In this document: piece by piece, positions 44,677 to 62,086 of the stretch
How positions within the stretch are numbered: the stretch's first letter is position 1
Layout: the number at the start of each line of letters is the position of its first letter
NCBI RefSeq assembly: GCF_009913435.1
Contig: NZ_CP047895.1
Coordinates: 2,426,501-2,490,500, forward strand
Origin: Sphingomonas changnyeongensis
GTDB taxonomy: Bacteria > Pseudomonadota > Alphaproteobacteria > Sphingomonadales > Sphingomonadaceae
Reading direction: 5' to 3'
Length of the DNA stretch: 64,000 bases
The notes under the pieces: generated by a model
What the model saw: only the letters and a program-made list of their open reading frames with translations
What the model was told of the DNA's origin: nothing
The model's database searches: none
Translations under genes and position numbers: made by a program

Positions 44677-45840
44677 ATGTCGTATAAAGTGATTGGCCTG
44701 CTCGGCGCCGCCGCGCTCGCCTTCCCGATGGCTGCCCAGGCGCAGATCGGCCCGAAGATCCAGACCGGCAGCGCCAACGGCCTGACCTGGACCGCGCAGA
44801 GCCGCATCGTCGGCACCGGTTCGACCGCGACCATCGCCAGCGGCGGCAGCACGCTCAACGTCGCGCCGATGCCGCAGCGCTCGGGCGTCGTCGCACTGAT
44901 CATGGATTATGGTCCCGGCGGCTCGTTCATCTGCACCGGCTCGCTGCTTCCCGACCGCCGCTCGATCCTGACCGCCGCGCACTGCGTGTCGGACGGGGCC
45001 GGCACCGAAGGTCCGCGCACCACCACCGCCTGGTTCTATGGCGGCAACAACCCCGACACCATCGTGTCGAACAACCCGGTCGACTCGGTGTCGCGCACTG
45101 CGATCGGCATCTCGGTCAACCAGGGCTATACCGGCGAAGTCATCGACCAGAACGACATCGCGATCATCCGTCTGGGCGAAGATGCGCCGATCTGGGCGAC
45201 GTCCTATGAACTGGACCTGGGCCCGGACCTGACCGGCCGTGACTTCACCGTCGCCGGTTATGGCCGTCGTTCGGACGCCGGCGGCAATGTTGGCGCCAAT
45301 CTCGGCACCGGCCGCCTGCGCGAAGGCGACAACCGCATGGACTTCCGGTTCGGCGATGCCGATTTCGGCGGTTTCTTCACCGATCGTGATGCCAATGGCG
45401 AAAACTTCTTCGGCGAAGCCGAAGTCGAGTTCTCCTATGTGTCGGACTTCGACAACGGCCTTGCCGCGAACGACGCGTCGTGCCGCCTCGCGGTCAACGG
45501 CCTCGGCATCGCGCCGTCGGGCAAGTTCTGCAACCTCGGCCGCGGCGCGCGCGAAGTGAGCGTGGCCGGCGGCGACTCGGGCGGCCCGCAGTTCGGTGCC
45601 GATGGCCGGATCATCTCGGTCACCTCTTATGGCCTGAGCTTCGGCACCGGCTTTGGCGACATCGGCGGCGGCCTCAACAGCTCGTTCGGCGAACTGAACG
45701 GGTTCGTGCCGCTCTACATCCATCGCCAGTTCCTGGCCGATGCGGTGCCGGAGCCGGCGACCTGGGGCATGATGATCCTGGGCTTCGGCCTGGTCGGTGC
45801 CGGCATGCGCGCCCGCGCGCGCAAGGTCAGCTTCGCCTGA
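44677..45840 (+). CDS. Trypsin-like serine protease with PEPxxWA C-terminal sorting signal
   Basis: A 387-residue secreted protease. Signal peptide (about residues 1-22, ending AAQAQ), catalytic His in ILTAAHCVSD, Asp in QNDIAIIRLG and Ser in GGDSGGPQFG make a complete triad. The C-terminus is VPEPATWGMMILGFGLVGAGMRARARK: PEP motif, hydrophobic helix and basic tail, a PEP-CTERM signal handled by an exosortase elsewhere in the genome. So it is probably carried through the inner membrane, cut and delivered to the surface or matrix. Monocistronic, with its own terminator. Confidence 0.9.
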   Translation: MSYKVIGLLGAAALAFPMAAQAQIGPKIQTGSANGLTWTAQSRIVGTGSTATIASGGSTLNVAPMPQRSGVVALIMDYGPGGSFICTGSLLPDRRSILTAAHCVSDGAGTEGPRTTTAWFYGGNNPDTIVSNNPVDSVSRTAIGISVNQGYTGEVIDQNDIAIIRLGEDAPIWATSYELDLGPDLTGRDFTVAGYGRRSDAGGNVGANLGTGRLREGDNRMDFRFGDADFGGFFTDRDANGENFFGEAEVEFSYVSDFDNGLAANDASCRLAVNGLGIAPSGKFCNLGRGAREVSVAGGDSGGPQFGADGRIISVTSYGLSFGTGFGDIGGGLNSSFGELNGFVPLYIHRQFLADAVPEPATWGMMILGFGLVGAGMRARARKVSFA

Positions 45841-45862
45841 TCCGCGCCTGACGGCAGAAATC

Positions 45863-45896
45863 GGCCCCGTCCTGCACCGCAGGGCGGGGCCTTTTT
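45863..45896 (+). terminator. Rho-independent terminator after the PEP-CTERM protease
   Basis: A 13-position stem (GGCCCCGTCCTGC with GCAGGGCGGGGCC, one wobble), three-base loop and five T residues, 22 bases after the stop. Confidence 0.93.
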
Positions 45897-45952
45897 CATG
45901 CGGCGGTCAGTGCGCGGCCAAGCGTCGCGCAGGGGCAGCACCCCGTCGCGTT

Positions 45953-46798
45953 TCAGGCCGGATCGTCCGGGCGGGGATGCCGGGCGGCAATCGGTGCCAC
46001 CGGATCGCCCGGCCCCGGCGGCTCGGCATCTTCGGGGACGCTGTCGATCATCATGTCCGCCTGACTGACCTCGCCCAGCGTGCGCACGCGCACCTCAAGC
46101 CCGTTGCGGCCGATCCGCAGCTCGTTGAAGCTGGGCGGGGTCGACCGCAACCGCTGCGACAATGTGCCCGCGCCGATCATGCGGATCGGCCCGGCATCGG
46201 TCAGCTTCACCAGATCGAACGGATCATGGACATGGCCGGTCAGCACCGCCGTCACCCCGGCGGCGGCAAGCGCGGCGAGCGCCTTTTCCCCGCCCCGCGT
46301 CAGCGCCCGGCCCTTTGTGTTCGCCTCCACCAGCGGATGATGGGCGGTGACCAGCACGGTCTGCGGATCGGGCAGCGTGCGGACGGCGGCCAGCGTGTGG
46401 CGCAGCGCCGCCGGGGTCACGCACCCCTTGGACCAATCGAGCCGCCACTGGGCGCGCGCGGTCGTTTTCAGCGGCACGAGCGAGACGCCCGGCAGATCGA
46501 TCTCGCGCTCGACCAGCCGTTCGATCCGGCGGATGCGGCGATAGGGCGCGGCGAAGCGTTCGATCAGGTTGAAATAGGGCAGGTCGTGATTGCCGACCTC
46601 GACCGTCACCGGCGCGGCCAGCGACAGGATCCAGTCACAGGCGGCGGCAAACTCGCGGTGGCGGGCACGCATCGTCAGATCGCCGGTGATCGCCACCGCA
46701 TCGGGGCGCTCGGCGGCGACCCGTTCCCGGAACCAGTCGATCGCCTGCGCGTCCTCGCGCCCGAAATGCAGATCGCTCACATGAAACAGCCGGTGCAT
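45953..46798 (-). CDS. Metallophosphoesterase
   Basis: A 281-residue calcineurin-like phosphoesterase. All five metal/active-site motifs are visible: DLHFG, GDLT, GNHD, AHHP and GHVH. Likely a cytoplasmic phosphodiesterase of CpdA/Icc type, but the substrate (cyclic nucleotide, UDP-sugar or other) cannot be set from the motifs. The ~40 C-terminal residues are Pro/Asp/Glu-rich and probably flexible. Confidence 0.86.
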   Translation of the reverse strand: MHRLFHVSDLHFGREDAQAIDWFRERVAAERPDAVAITGDLTMRARHREFAAACDWILSLAAPVTVEVGNHDLPYFNLIERFAAPYRRIRRIERLVEREIDLPGVSLVPLKTTARAQWRLDWSKGCVTPAALRHTLAAVRTLPDPQTVLVTAHHPLVEANTKGRALTRGGEKALAALAAAGVTAVLTGHVHDPFDLVKLTDAGPIRMIGAGTLSQRLRSTPPSFNELRIGRNGLEVRVRTLGEVSQADMMIDSVPEDAEPPGPGDPVAPIAARHPRPDDPA

Positions 46799-46899
46799 GG
46801 CGTCTCCCCTGCCCGATCACCCCCGGCCATGGCAACGCGGGAACCATCGCATGCACACAGGCTTTGTGTCGCCGGCTTGTGCGGTTAACAGGGGGCGCA

Positions 46900-47913
46900 A
46901 TGTCCAGGCCCCATATCCTCGTCACCGGCGGCGCCGGCTATATCGGCAGCCACGCGGTGCTCGCCCTGCTCGATGCCGGCTATCCGGTGATCGTCCTCGA
47001 CAATCTGATCACCGGATTCGACTGGGCGGTCGATCCGCGTGCCACGCTGATCGTCGGCGACATCGCCGATTCCGGGATGGTCGCTGAGGTGCTGCACGCG
47101 CATGACATTCAGGCGATCATGCATTTCGCCGGATCGATCCTGGTGGCGGAATCGGTCGCCGATCCGCTCAAATATTACCGCAACAACACGGCCGCCTCGG
47201 CCAGCCTGGTCGAGACCGCGCTCAAGGCGGGGATCCGCCACCTGCTCTTCTCCTCGACCGCCGCCACCTATGGCCAGCCGCCGGTGTCGCCGATTCCGGA
47301 GACCGCGCCGACCGTGCCGATCAACCCCTATGGCCGGTCGAAGCTGATGACCGAGCAGATGCTGGCCGATGCCGCCCGCGCCCATCCGCTCAATCATTGC
47401 GCGCTGCGCTATTTCAACGTCGCGGGCGCCGATCCGCACGGCCGGTCGGGCCAGTCGAGCGCGGTCGCCACCCATCTGATCAAGATCGCGGCCGAAGCGG
47501 CAATCGGCCTGCGCGATCAGATCGCCGTGTTCGGCAGCGATTATCCGACCGCCGACGGCACCTGTGTGCGCGATTACATCCATGTCAGCGATCTTGCGTC
47601 CGCCCATCTGCACGCGCTCGAACGGCTGATGGCGGTGCCGGACGAGAATCTGGTCCTGAACTGCGGCTATGGCCGAGGCTTTTCGGTGCTCGAAGTGCTC
47701 GACGCCGTCGACCGGGTGACCGGCCGGGCGATTCCGCGCGTGATGGCGGACCGCCGCCCCGGCGACCCGCCCGAGCTGGTGGCCGACAATCGCGCGATCC
47801 TGTCCACCCTGCCCTGGCGGCCCGCGCACGACGATCTGGAGGCGATCATCGCCGACGCGATCGCGTGGGAAACCCGGCTCGCCGCGCGCCGCGCCGGGCG
47901 GGCGGCGGCCTAG
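46900..47913 (+). CDS. galE: UDP-glucose 4-epimerase
   Basis: A 337-residue short-chain dehydrogenase-type enzyme converting UDP-glucose and UDP-galactose for polysaccharide synthesis. NAD loop LVTGGAGYIGSHAV, catalytic Ser in LLFSSTAATYG, and YxxxK in NPYGRSKLM are present, along with CALRYFNVAGAD. ATG 46900 follows GGGGG; an ATG at 46864 adds 12 unconvincing residues. Confidence 0.93.
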   Translation: MSRPHILVTGGAGYIGSHAVLALLDAGYPVIVLDNLITGFDWAVDPRATLIVGDIADSGMVAEVLHAHDIQAIMHFAGSILVAESVADPLKYYRNNTAASASLVETALKAGIRHLLFSSTAATYGQPPVSPIPETAPTVPINPYGRSKLMTEQMLADAARAHPLNHCALRYFNVAGADPHGRSGQSSAVATHLIKIAAEAAIGLRDQIAVFGSDYPTADGTCVRDYIHVSDLASAHLHALERLMAVPDENLVLNCGYGRGFSVLEVLDAVDRVTGRAIPRVMADRRPGDPPELVADNRAILSTLPWRPAHDDLEAIIADAIAWETRLAARRAGRAAA

Positions 47914-47922
47914 AACGGTTTC

Positions 47923-47946
47923 CCGTCAGGTGGACTCACCTGACGG
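47923..47946. repeat. Perfect 10-base inverted repeat downstream of galE
   Basis: CCGTCAGGTG and CACCTGACGG separated by four bases, ten bases past the galE stop. No T-run follows, so it is not a classical terminator. Confidence 0.85.
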
Positions 47947-47975
47947 TTCGGAAAACGCGGCAAAAGAGAAAGCTG

Positions 47976-48003
47976 GAGCGGTAGCCGATCCGATTGCATC
48001 GGC
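47976..48003. repeat. REP-like hairpin element, copy 2
   Basis: GCCGAT...ATCGGC pairs at 47984-48003, and 47976-48002 matches 20 of 27 positions of the element at 24053-24079. It lies between convergent galE and pccA. Confidence 0.45.
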
Positions 48004-48057
48004 GCGGCGGCGATCGGGGCTGCCGGCACGGCACGCCCGAACCGCCGCCGCCCGGCC

Positions 48058-50054
<1,997 letters not shown>

Positions 50055-50143
50055 CTTGTCTTTTTCCTCATCCCTGATCGTCTTGTCCCCGATCATCCTG
50101 TCGCCGGTGCCGGGCCATGGCGGCCCGACCCGGCCTCCTCAAC

Positions 50144-51216
50144 CTAGGCCGCGACCCCGGCCTCAACTTCGGCCACGCCGGCACAGCTTCCCGCACAGCC
50201 CCCGGCGCGCGCGGCGCGCATCGGCTCCTCCCCGGCAAGCGCCGTCAGCCCCAGCCGCGCGAACAGCGCGCCATCGGCATCGTCGCCGGCATTGGGCGCG
50301 GTCAGCAGCCGGTCGCCGGTGAAGATGCTGTTGGCGCCGGCCAGGAAGCACAGGGCCTGGGTCGCATCGCTCATGCTCTCGCGGCCCGCCGACAGGCGGA
50401 CCATGCTCATCGGCATGGTGATGCGCGCCACCGCCACGGTGCGGACGAACTCGATATCGTCGATCCTGGCCATCGGCGTGTCGGCCAGCATGTCGCCCAG
50501 CACCGTGCCCTTGACTGGCACCAGCGCGTTGACCGGCACGCTTTCGGGATGCTGTTCCAGCGTCGCCAGCGTGTGGATGAAGCCGACCCGGTCCTCGCGC
50601 GTCTCGCCCATGCCGACAATGCCGCCCGAGCAGACATTGATCCCCGCCGCGCGCACATTTGCCAGCGTATCCAGACGGTCGGCCATCGTCCGGGTGGTGA
50701 TCACCCGCTCATAATATTCCGGGCTGCTGTCGATATTGTGGTTGTAATAATCAAGCCCCGCCTCGGCCAGCATCGCCGCCTGTTCCGGCGTCAGCATGCC
50801 GAGCGTCATGCACGTCTCCAGCCCCATCGCGCGGACGCCCTTCACGATCTCGACGATCCGGGGCATGTCGCGGTCCTTGGGATTGCGCCAGGCCGCCCCC
50901 ATGCAGAAACGCTGCGAGCCGGCGTCTCTGGCCTCGGCCGCGCGCTGCAGCACCGCCTGCACGTCCATCAGCTTTGTCGCCTCGACGCCGCTGTCGGCCT
51001 TCACGCTCTGCGAACAATAGCCGCAATCCTCCGGGCAGCCGCCGGTCTTGATCGACAGCAATGTGCACAGCTGCACCTGATCGGGCGCATGATGCGCGCG
51101 GTGGACGGTCGCGGCGCGGAACAGCAGCTCGGTAAACGGCAGGTCGAACAGCGCGGCGATTTCCGCGCGCGTCCAGTCGCGGCGCACGCCAGTGTCCATA
51201 AGCTCCACGAGCGCGC

Positions 51217-51220
<4 letters not shown>
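50144..51220 (-). CDS. bioB: Biotin synthase
   Basis: A 358-residue radical-SAM enzyme inserting sulfur into dethiobiotin. The SAM cluster motif is [13 protein letters not shown], and the second cluster ligands lie in [15 protein letters not shown] and [14 protein letters not shown]. The ATG overlaps the natural scpA stop (ATGA) once the scpA frame is corrected. A Cys-containing tail (GGCAGSCAG) ends the protein. No other biotin gene is nearby; placing it with propionyl-CoA carboxylase links cofactor supply with use. Confidence 0.95.
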
Positions 51221-53356
<2,136 letters not shown>

Positions 53357-53405
53357 CGTCAAACCAGATCCATTGCTGTTGCCGGCCGGGTCGCCCCGGC
53401 CATGT

Positions 53406-54191
53406 TCACCGGCCGGTAAAGGCCGGGCGGCGCTTGGCCAGAAACGCCATGCCGCCTTCAACCGAATCCTGCGTGCGGCGCATGTCGCGCTGGGCATCGG
53501 CCTCGGCGGCCATCGCGGCGGCATAGTCGGTCTCGAGCGCGCCGATCAGCGCCCGGCGCATCGCACCGAGCGCGCGGGTCGGCCCGGCGGCAAGGCGCAT
53601 GGCGAGCGCCCGCGCCGCCTCGTCCAGCTCCTGATCGGGCACGACCTTGTGGATCATGCCCCAGTCGAGCGCGGTCTGCGCCGGCACCCGTTCGCCGAGC
53701 ATCATCATCTCCGCCGCGCGCGCCTTGCCGATCAGACGCGGCAGCATCCAGCTCGCGCCGCCATCGGGCACCAGCCCGATATTGACGAACGCCTGCAGGA
53801 AATAGGCGGTGTCGCTGGCGACACAGAAATCAGCCGCGAGCGCCAGGCTGCACCCGATGCCGGCGGCCGGGCCGCGCACCGCGCTCACCACCGGCACGTC
53901 CAGACGGGCGATCGCCTGCATCGTGGGGTTATAGGCAGTCGACAGCGCCTGATGCGTCGCTTCGGCGGGGTCGCCGCCCCGATCGAGCCCGCCCGCCAGA
54001 TCCGCGCCCGAGCAAAAGGCCCGGCCGGTGCTGGCGAACAGCACCGCCCGCGCGCCGCCGAGATCGGCCAGCGCGGCGCGGATCTCGGTGAACATTTCCG
54101 GCGGCGCGGCGTTCAGCCGGTCGGGCCGGTTGAGGGTGATGGTCAGCACATCGCCGTCCCGGGCGGTGAGGATCGTCTCGAAGGCGCTCAT
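53406..54191 (-). CDS. Enoyl-CoA hydratase/isomerase family protein
   Basis: A 261-residue crotonase-fold protein. [10 protein letters not shown], the oxyanion-hole region [12 protein letters not shown] and [20 protein letters not shown] are typical, and [16 protein letters not shown] carries the position of the second acid. It resembles PaaG/PaaF-type members. It sits between scpA and the epimerase, so it may act in branched-chain or odd-chain acyl-CoA breakdown (inference). Confidence 0.88.
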   Translation of the reverse strand: MSAFETILTARDGDVLTITLNRPDRLNAAPPEMFTEIRAALADLGGARAVLFASTGRAFCSGADLAGGLDRGGDPAEATHQALSTAYNPTMQAIARLDVPVVSAVRGPAAGIGCSLALAADFCVASDTAYFLQAFVNIGLVPDGGASWMLPRLIGKARAAEMMMLGERVPAQTALDWGMIHKVVPDQELDEAARALAMRLAAGPTRALGAMRRALIGALETDYAAAMAAEADAQRDMRRTQDSVEGGMAFLAKRRPAFTGR

Positions 54192-54276
54192 TCTCTCTCC
54201 CTTCAGTCTCTCCGGCCCGGTTCGCCCGGTGCCGTGTGCGCGGCCGCCCGCGCCTGCGCTGTCCAGGCGTGCCGGC

Positions 54277-54717
54277 TCAATGCCCGGCGTCGCCCTTCGG
54301 GCTTTCCATGATCTCGGTGAGCACGCCGCCCATGTCCTTGGGATGGACGAAGAAGATCGGCGTGCCGTGCGCGCCGATGCGCGGCTCGCCGAGCACCTTG
54401 GCCCCCTTGGCCTCGAACCACGCCTTGGCGGCATGGATGTCGGGCACTTCATAGCACAGATGATGCTGCCCGCCCGCCGGGTTCTTCGCCAGAAAGCCGT
54501 GAATGGGCGAGCTCTCGCCGAGCGGCTCGATCAGCTCGATCTGGGTGTTGGGCGTGTCGACGAAGCACACTTTGACGCCCTGCGCGGGCAGGTCGAAGGG
54601 ATCGTGGATCTTCGTTGCGCCCATGACGTCGCGGTAAAAGGCGATCGACGCCTCGATCGACGGGGTGGCGACGCCGACATGGTTGAGCCGGCCCAGTTTC
54701 ATGTTTTCAGCCTGCAT
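54277..54717 (-). CDS. mce: Methylmalonyl-CoA epimerase
   Basis: A 146-residue VOC-fold enzyme that interconverts (S)- and (R)-methylmalonyl-CoA between carboxylase and mutase. LGRLNHVGVATPSIEASIAFY, FVDTPNTQIELIEPLG, HHLCYEVPDI and FVHPKDMGGVLTEI hold the metal His/Gln/Glu ligands. It lies directly upstream of the hydratase gene and just below pccB. Confidence 0.94.
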   Translation of the reverse strand: MQAENMKLGRLNHVGVATPSIEASIAFYRDVMGATKIHDPFDLPAQGVKVCFVDTPNTQIELIEPLGESSPIHGFLAKNPAGGQHHLCYEVPDIHAAKAWFEAKGAKVLGEPRIGAHGTPIFFVHPKDMGGVLTEIMESPKGDAGH

Positions 54718-54729
54718 CGCCCTTCATCC

Positions 54730-56256
<1,527 letters not shown>

Positions 56257-56370
56257 CGCGCTCCCCACAGTCTGATTATCGATTTTGCCGCGCTCTCTGG
56301 CGCGCCCGCGCGCGGAACGCAAACCGGAAAAAGCCCGCCCGCCCCGCGCTGCCCCCTGCCGGGCCGCGGG

Positions 56371-57387
56371 TCAGGCCGCCACGATCCCCCGCTCGATCAG
56401 GCTGCGCGCAGTATCGACAATGGTCTCGCGGTGCGGCCGCGGCACCCAGCCGAGCCGCGCGCGCGCATGATCGGCCGGGGTTTCGCGGACATGGCCCAGC
56501 TCGCCCACCACCTGCGACAGCACCGGATCGAACCGCGCCGCCATACGCACCAGCATGTCGGGCAGTTTCATCTTGGGCACGCGACGCGCCGCCTCCCCCA
56601 TCTCGTCGCGCAGCACGGCGGCAATGTCGGCAAGCTTCAGGAACGGGCCCGACGCGATGAAGCGTTCGCCGGCAATCCCCGGCTCGGTCAGGCAGCGGAC
56701 ATGCAGGTCGGCGACGTCGCGCACATCGACAATGCCGAAGCCCAGATCGGGCAGCCCCGGCAGGTCGCCCGCCAGCAGCTTCTTCACCGCCTCGATCGAG
56801 GCGGAAAAATCGGGGCCGAGCACCGGGCCGAGCACGGCCGAAGGATTGACGGTGACCAGTTCCGGCCCGCCGCCCGCCTGCGCCAGCCAGTCGCGCGCCG
56901 CCCGCTCCGCAATCGTCTTGGACTTGGGATAGGCATAGACGCCCGGACCGTCGACCACCGTCCAGTCGGCCTCGGTGAAGCGGGTGCGGTCGCCGCCATG
57001 GCCATAGGCGATCGCCGCGACCGAGGAGGTCATCACCACCCGCCCGACCCCGGCGTCGGCCGCGAAGCGCAGCGCACGCAGCGCCCCGTCGCGCGCCGGC
57101 ACGATCAGCTCATCCTCATGCGCGGGCGCGCCCGCCGGCAGCGGCGAGGCGAGATGCGCGACATGGCTGCACCCGGCCATCGCCGCCGCCCAGCCGGCAT
57201 CGTCGGTCAGATCGGCGGCCACAAAGCTCAGCCGCGCGTCATCGACGCCCAGCCAGGCGCGCACTTCGGGCTCGCGCGCCAGCGAGCGGATCGTCGCCCG
57301 GACCGTCCAGCCGGTTTCGACCAGTCGCCGGATGACGAAGCCGGCAATATAGCCGCTGCCCCCGGTCACGAGCACGGTTCCCGTCAT
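56371..57387 (-). CDS. NAD(P)-dependent epimerase/dehydratase (dihydroflavonol-reductase-like)
   Basis: A 338-residue extended short-chain dehydrogenase. Cofactor loop VLVTGGSGYIAGFVIRRL, catalytic Ser in VVMTSSVAAIAYG and YxxxK in YAYPKSKTIAE are present. Similar proteins reduce aldehydes or flavonol-like ketones; the substrate here is unknown. It may be the first gene upstream of pccB on the same strand, with a 114-base gap. Confidence 0.85.
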   Translation of the reverse strand: MTGTVLVTGGSGYIAGFVIRRLVETGWTVRATIRSLAREPEVRAWLGVDDARLSFVAADLTDDAGWAAAMAGCSHVAHLASPLPAGAPAHEDELIVPARDGALRALRFAADAGVGRVVMTSSVAAIAYGHGGDRTRFTEADWTVVDGPGVYAYPKSKTIAERAARDWLAQAGGGPELVTVNPSAVLGPVLGPDFSASIEAVKKLLAGDLPGLPDLGFGIVDVRDVADLHVRCLTEPGIAGERFIASGPFLKLADIAAVLRDEMGEAARRVPKMKLPDMLVRMAARFDPVLSQVVGELGHVRETPADHARARLGWVPRPHRETIVDTARSLIERGIVAA

Positions 57388-57562
57388 CTGCGCCTCTCCT
57401 TGCCGCTGCGCCCGGCCGCGCGCGTCCGCGGGCCGGCTTTGGTTTTGATTTGAAATGCAAGTTGCGGGACCGGTGCGCCCCCGTCAAGCGCCCGGCCCAT
57501 TCGGGAATGGTTCGCTTGCAACTCTGAACGCCTCGGCTAAAGCGGGGCCAGGGGAGAGTTTC

Positions 57563-59505
<1,943 letters not shown>

Positions 59506-59561
59506 GGGGTTGAGGGTTGCAGGTGCGGGGGTTGTTTGCGGTGCGCCTGACGGCGCACGGG

Positions 59562-59643
59562 CGGCACCGGCCCGCTCCCCCACCCGGCCTCCCAACGGCA
59601 GATTACGCTATGGGAGGCCGGGTGGGGGAGCGGGCCGGTGCCG
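59562..59643. repeat. Perfect 33-base inverted repeat with 16-base loop
   Basis: Arms 59562-59594 and 59611-59643 are exact reverse complements. It stands between convergent acs and gor, has no T-run, and could be a mobile-type GC-rich hairpin or a transcription barrier. Confidence 0.95.
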
Positions 59644-59673
59644 TTCTTCGCAGCCAAGCAGCGACGCCCCAAC

Positions 59674-61017
59674 TCAGCGCATCAGCACCAGTTCCTCGGC
59701 CATTGACGGGTGCAGCGCGACCGTCTGGTCGAACTGCTTCTTGGTCAGCCCGGCCTTGACCGCGATCGCCGCCGCCTGGAGGATTTCCGGGGCATCCGGC
59801 CCGATCATGTGCAGCCCGACGACGCGTTCCGTCACCGGATCGCAGATCATCTTGTAGAGCGCGCGTTCGTTGCGCCCGGCGAGCACATTCTTCATCGGCC
59901 GGAAATCGGACGTATAGACCTTGACCGCGCCCAGCCGGTTCTTCGCCTCGCCCTCGGTCAGGCCGACCCCGGCAAGCGGCGGATGGCTGAACACGGCTGC
60001 GGGGATGCAGTCATAATCGACCCGCCACGGCTTGTTGCCGAACAGCGTGTCGGCAAAGGCCTGCCCCTCGCGGATCGCGACCGGGGTCAGCTGCACGCGG
60101 TTGGTCACGTCGCCGACCGCATGGATGCTGGGGATATTGGTGCGGTTGTCGGCATCGACGATGACCGCGCCCTGATCGTCGAGCGCGACGCCCGCTTCGG
60201 CCAGCCCCAGCCCCCTGGTGTTGGGCGCGCGGCCGGTGGCGAACAGCAGCAGATCCGCCTCGATCACATCGCCGGAGCCGAGCGTGATCGCGAGCGTGCC
60301 GTCGTCGCGCCGGGCGATGTCGGCAAAGCGGGTGTTGAAGCGGAACTCGATCCCCTTGGTCATCGAGATCTGCAGCAGCCGGTCGCGCACCCCCTCGTCA
60401 TAGCCGCGCAGGATGGTGTCGCCGCGGTTGATCAGCGTCACATGCGCGCCGAACCGGTGGAAGATGCCGGCAAACTCATTGGCGATATAGCCGCCGCCGG
60501 CGATCACCACGCGGCGCGGCAGCGTGTCGAGATGGAACACCTCGTTGGACGTGATGCCATGTTCGGCCCCCGGCACATCGGGGATCACCGGCCAGGCCCC
60601 GGTCGCGATCAGGATGTGCCGCGCCGTCACCTCGCGCCCGCCCGCCAGGCGCACGCGATTCGGCCCGGCCACGGCTGCGCGCTCGAGGATGATCTCGACC
60701 CGGTTGTTGTTGAGCGTGTCGGTATAGGCGCGGTTCAGCCGCGCGACCTCGGCGAGCACGGTGTCGCGCAGCCGGGGCCAGTCGAACCGGCAGTCGGGCA
60801 CGTCCCAGCCGAACTGGCGTGCATCGGCCAGATCCTCGGCGAAATGGGCACCATAGACGAGCAGCTTTTTCGGCACGCAGCCGCGGATGACGCAGGTGCC
60901 GCCGACCTGATGATCCTCGGCGATGGCGACGCGCGCGCCATAGGCCGCCGACACCCGCGCCGCGCGCACGCCGCCCGAGCCCGCGCCGATCACGAACAGG
61001 TCATAATCAAAGTCCAT
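59674..61017 (-). CDS. gor: Glutathione-disulfide reductase
   Basis: A 447-residue FAD/NADPH flavoenzyme restoring reduced glutathione. FAD loop [16 protein letters not shown], redox disulfide [16 protein letters not shown](P) loop [14 protein letters not shown] and the C-terminal His-Glu of ALHPSMAEE are in place. GSH supply fits the S-formylglutathione hydrolase at the end of the window. It is divergent from rplU. Confidence 0.95.
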   Translation of the reverse strand: MDFDYDLFVIGAGSGGVRAARVSAAYGARVAIAEDHQVGGTCVIRGCVPKKLLVYGAHFAEDLADARQFGWDVPDCRFDWPRLRDTVLAEVARLNRAYTDTLNNNRVEIILERAAVAGPNRVRLAGGREVTARHILIATGAWPVIPDVPGAEHGITSNEVFHLDTLPRRVVIAGGGYIANEFAGIFHRFGAHVTLINRGDTILRGYDEGVRDRLLQISMTKGIEFRFNTRFADIARRDDGTLAITLGSGDVIEADLLLFATGRAPNTRGLGLAEAGVALDDQGAVIVDADNRTNIPSIHAVGDVTNRVQLTPVAIREGQAFADTLFGNKPWRVDYDCIPAAVFSHPPLAGVGLTEGEAKNRLGAVKVYTSDFRPMKNVLAGRNERALYKMICDPVTERVVGLHMIGPDAPEILQAAAIAVKAGLTKKQFDQTVALHPSMAEELVLMR

Positions 61018-61146
61018 CTGGGCCTATCCTCCATCGTGCCGGGCCGCATGCCCGCCCGTCAGCCGCCATATGGGTGGCAACGGCAGCCGCGTCCATTCCC
61101 GCGCGGATGCCGGCGCGCGCAGATGCGCCCCCATCCGTCCGGCGCG

Positions 61147-61174
61147 GTTGACAACCCGGCCGGTTTTGCCTAGC
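61147..61174 (+). promoter_or_regulatory. Candidate promoter of rplU-rpmA
   Basis: A perfect TTGACA (61147-61152) with CTAGCT 16 bases later (61169-61174), about 64 bases ahead of rplU. Confidence 0.45.
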
Positions 61175-61237
61175 TGGGCGCTCTTTCCGTGCGGGGATTC
61201 TCGCGCGGCGACCAGCTTTGAAAGAGTGATGAGGGCC

Positions 61238-61606
61238 ATGTTCGCAGTCGTGCGCACGGGCGGCAAGCAGTATCGCGTTGCCGCAGGAGACAAGATCGTC
61301 GTTGAAAAGCTCGCCGGTGAGGCGGGTGAGCGCATCACGCTCGGCGACGTGTTGCTGGCCGGCGACGGCGGCGAGCTGAAGGCCACTGACGGCCTGACCG
61401 TGGCGGCGGAAATCGTCGCCCAGGCCAAGGGCGAGAAGGTCATCATCTTCAAGAAGCGCCGCCGGCATAACTATCGCCGCAAGAACGGCCATCGCCAGCA
61501 GCACACGATCCTGAAGATCCTGTCGATCGGCGGCGAAGAGGCGAAGCCCGCCAAGAAGCGCGCCGCCAAGGCCGCGCCCGCCGAAGACACCGCTCCGGCC
61601 GCCTGA
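61238..61606 (+). CDS. rplU: 50S ribosomal protein L21
   Basis: A 122-residue large-subunit protein. [35 protein letters not shown] and a basic Lys/Ala tail (about 20 residues, usual in alphaproteobacteria) are present. ATG 61238 is chosen from the family start; ATG 61229 would add three residues. rpmA follows after 38 bases. Confidence 0.97.
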   Translation: MFAVVRTGGKQYRVAAGDKIVVEKLAGEAGERITLGDVLLAGDGGELKATDGLTVAAEIVAQAKGEKVIIFKKRRRHNYRRKNGHRQQHTILKILSIGGEEAKPAKKRAAKAAPAEDTAPAA

Positions 61607-61644
61607 GCCTGGGCCTCAACGAGCTGAAAAGAAGGTAACGAGAG

Positions 61645-61914
61645 ATGGCACATAAGAAAGCAGGCGGCTCCTCGCGCAACGGCCGCGACTCCGCCGGCCG
61701 CCGCCTCGGCGTCAAGAAGTTCGGCGGCGAGACCGTTCTCGCCGGCAACATTATCGTGCGTCAGCGCGGGACCAAGGTCTATCCGGGCCGCAATGTCGGC
61801 CTGGGCAAGGACCACACCCTGTTTGCGACCGCCGAAGGCCGTGTGCGTTTCCATGAAGGCAAGCTTGGCCGCAAATATTGTTCGGTCGACATGCTGGCCG
61901 AAGCGGCTGAGTAA
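61645..61914 (+). CDS. rpmA: 50S ribosomal protein L27
   Basis: An 89-residue large-subunit protein whose N-terminus reaches the peptidyl-transferase centre. [20 protein letters not shown] and [15 protein letters not shown] are invariant-type segments. AAGGTAACGAGAG lies before the ATG. Confidence 0.98.
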   Translation: MAHKKAGGSSRNGRDSAGRRLGVKKFGGETVLAGNIIVRQRGTKVYPGRNVGLGKDHTLFATAEGRVRFHEGKLGRKYCSVDMLAEAAE

Positions 61915-61977
61915 CGGACGACCGTGATTTCGGGTCGTCCCTGGGGCGACCCGATAGTCCGCTGCGGCGGATGATGA

Positions 61978-62008
61978 GGGAGACGGGTTGCCCCCGCCTC
62001 CCTTTTTT
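61978..62008 (+). terminator. rpmA: Rho-independent terminator after rpmA
   Basis: GGGAG-A-CGGG pairs with CCCG-C-CTCCC, followed by six T residues, 64 bases after rpmA. A second stem (CGGGTCG/CGACCCG, 61931-61953) precedes it. Confidence 0.85.
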
Positions 62009-62086
62009 CCATCTCCCTCATGGCCATGTCGCTGCCCTGTCACCGAAATCCGGCACAGGCGCAGCCACGAAGACGGGAGAGTGGAG

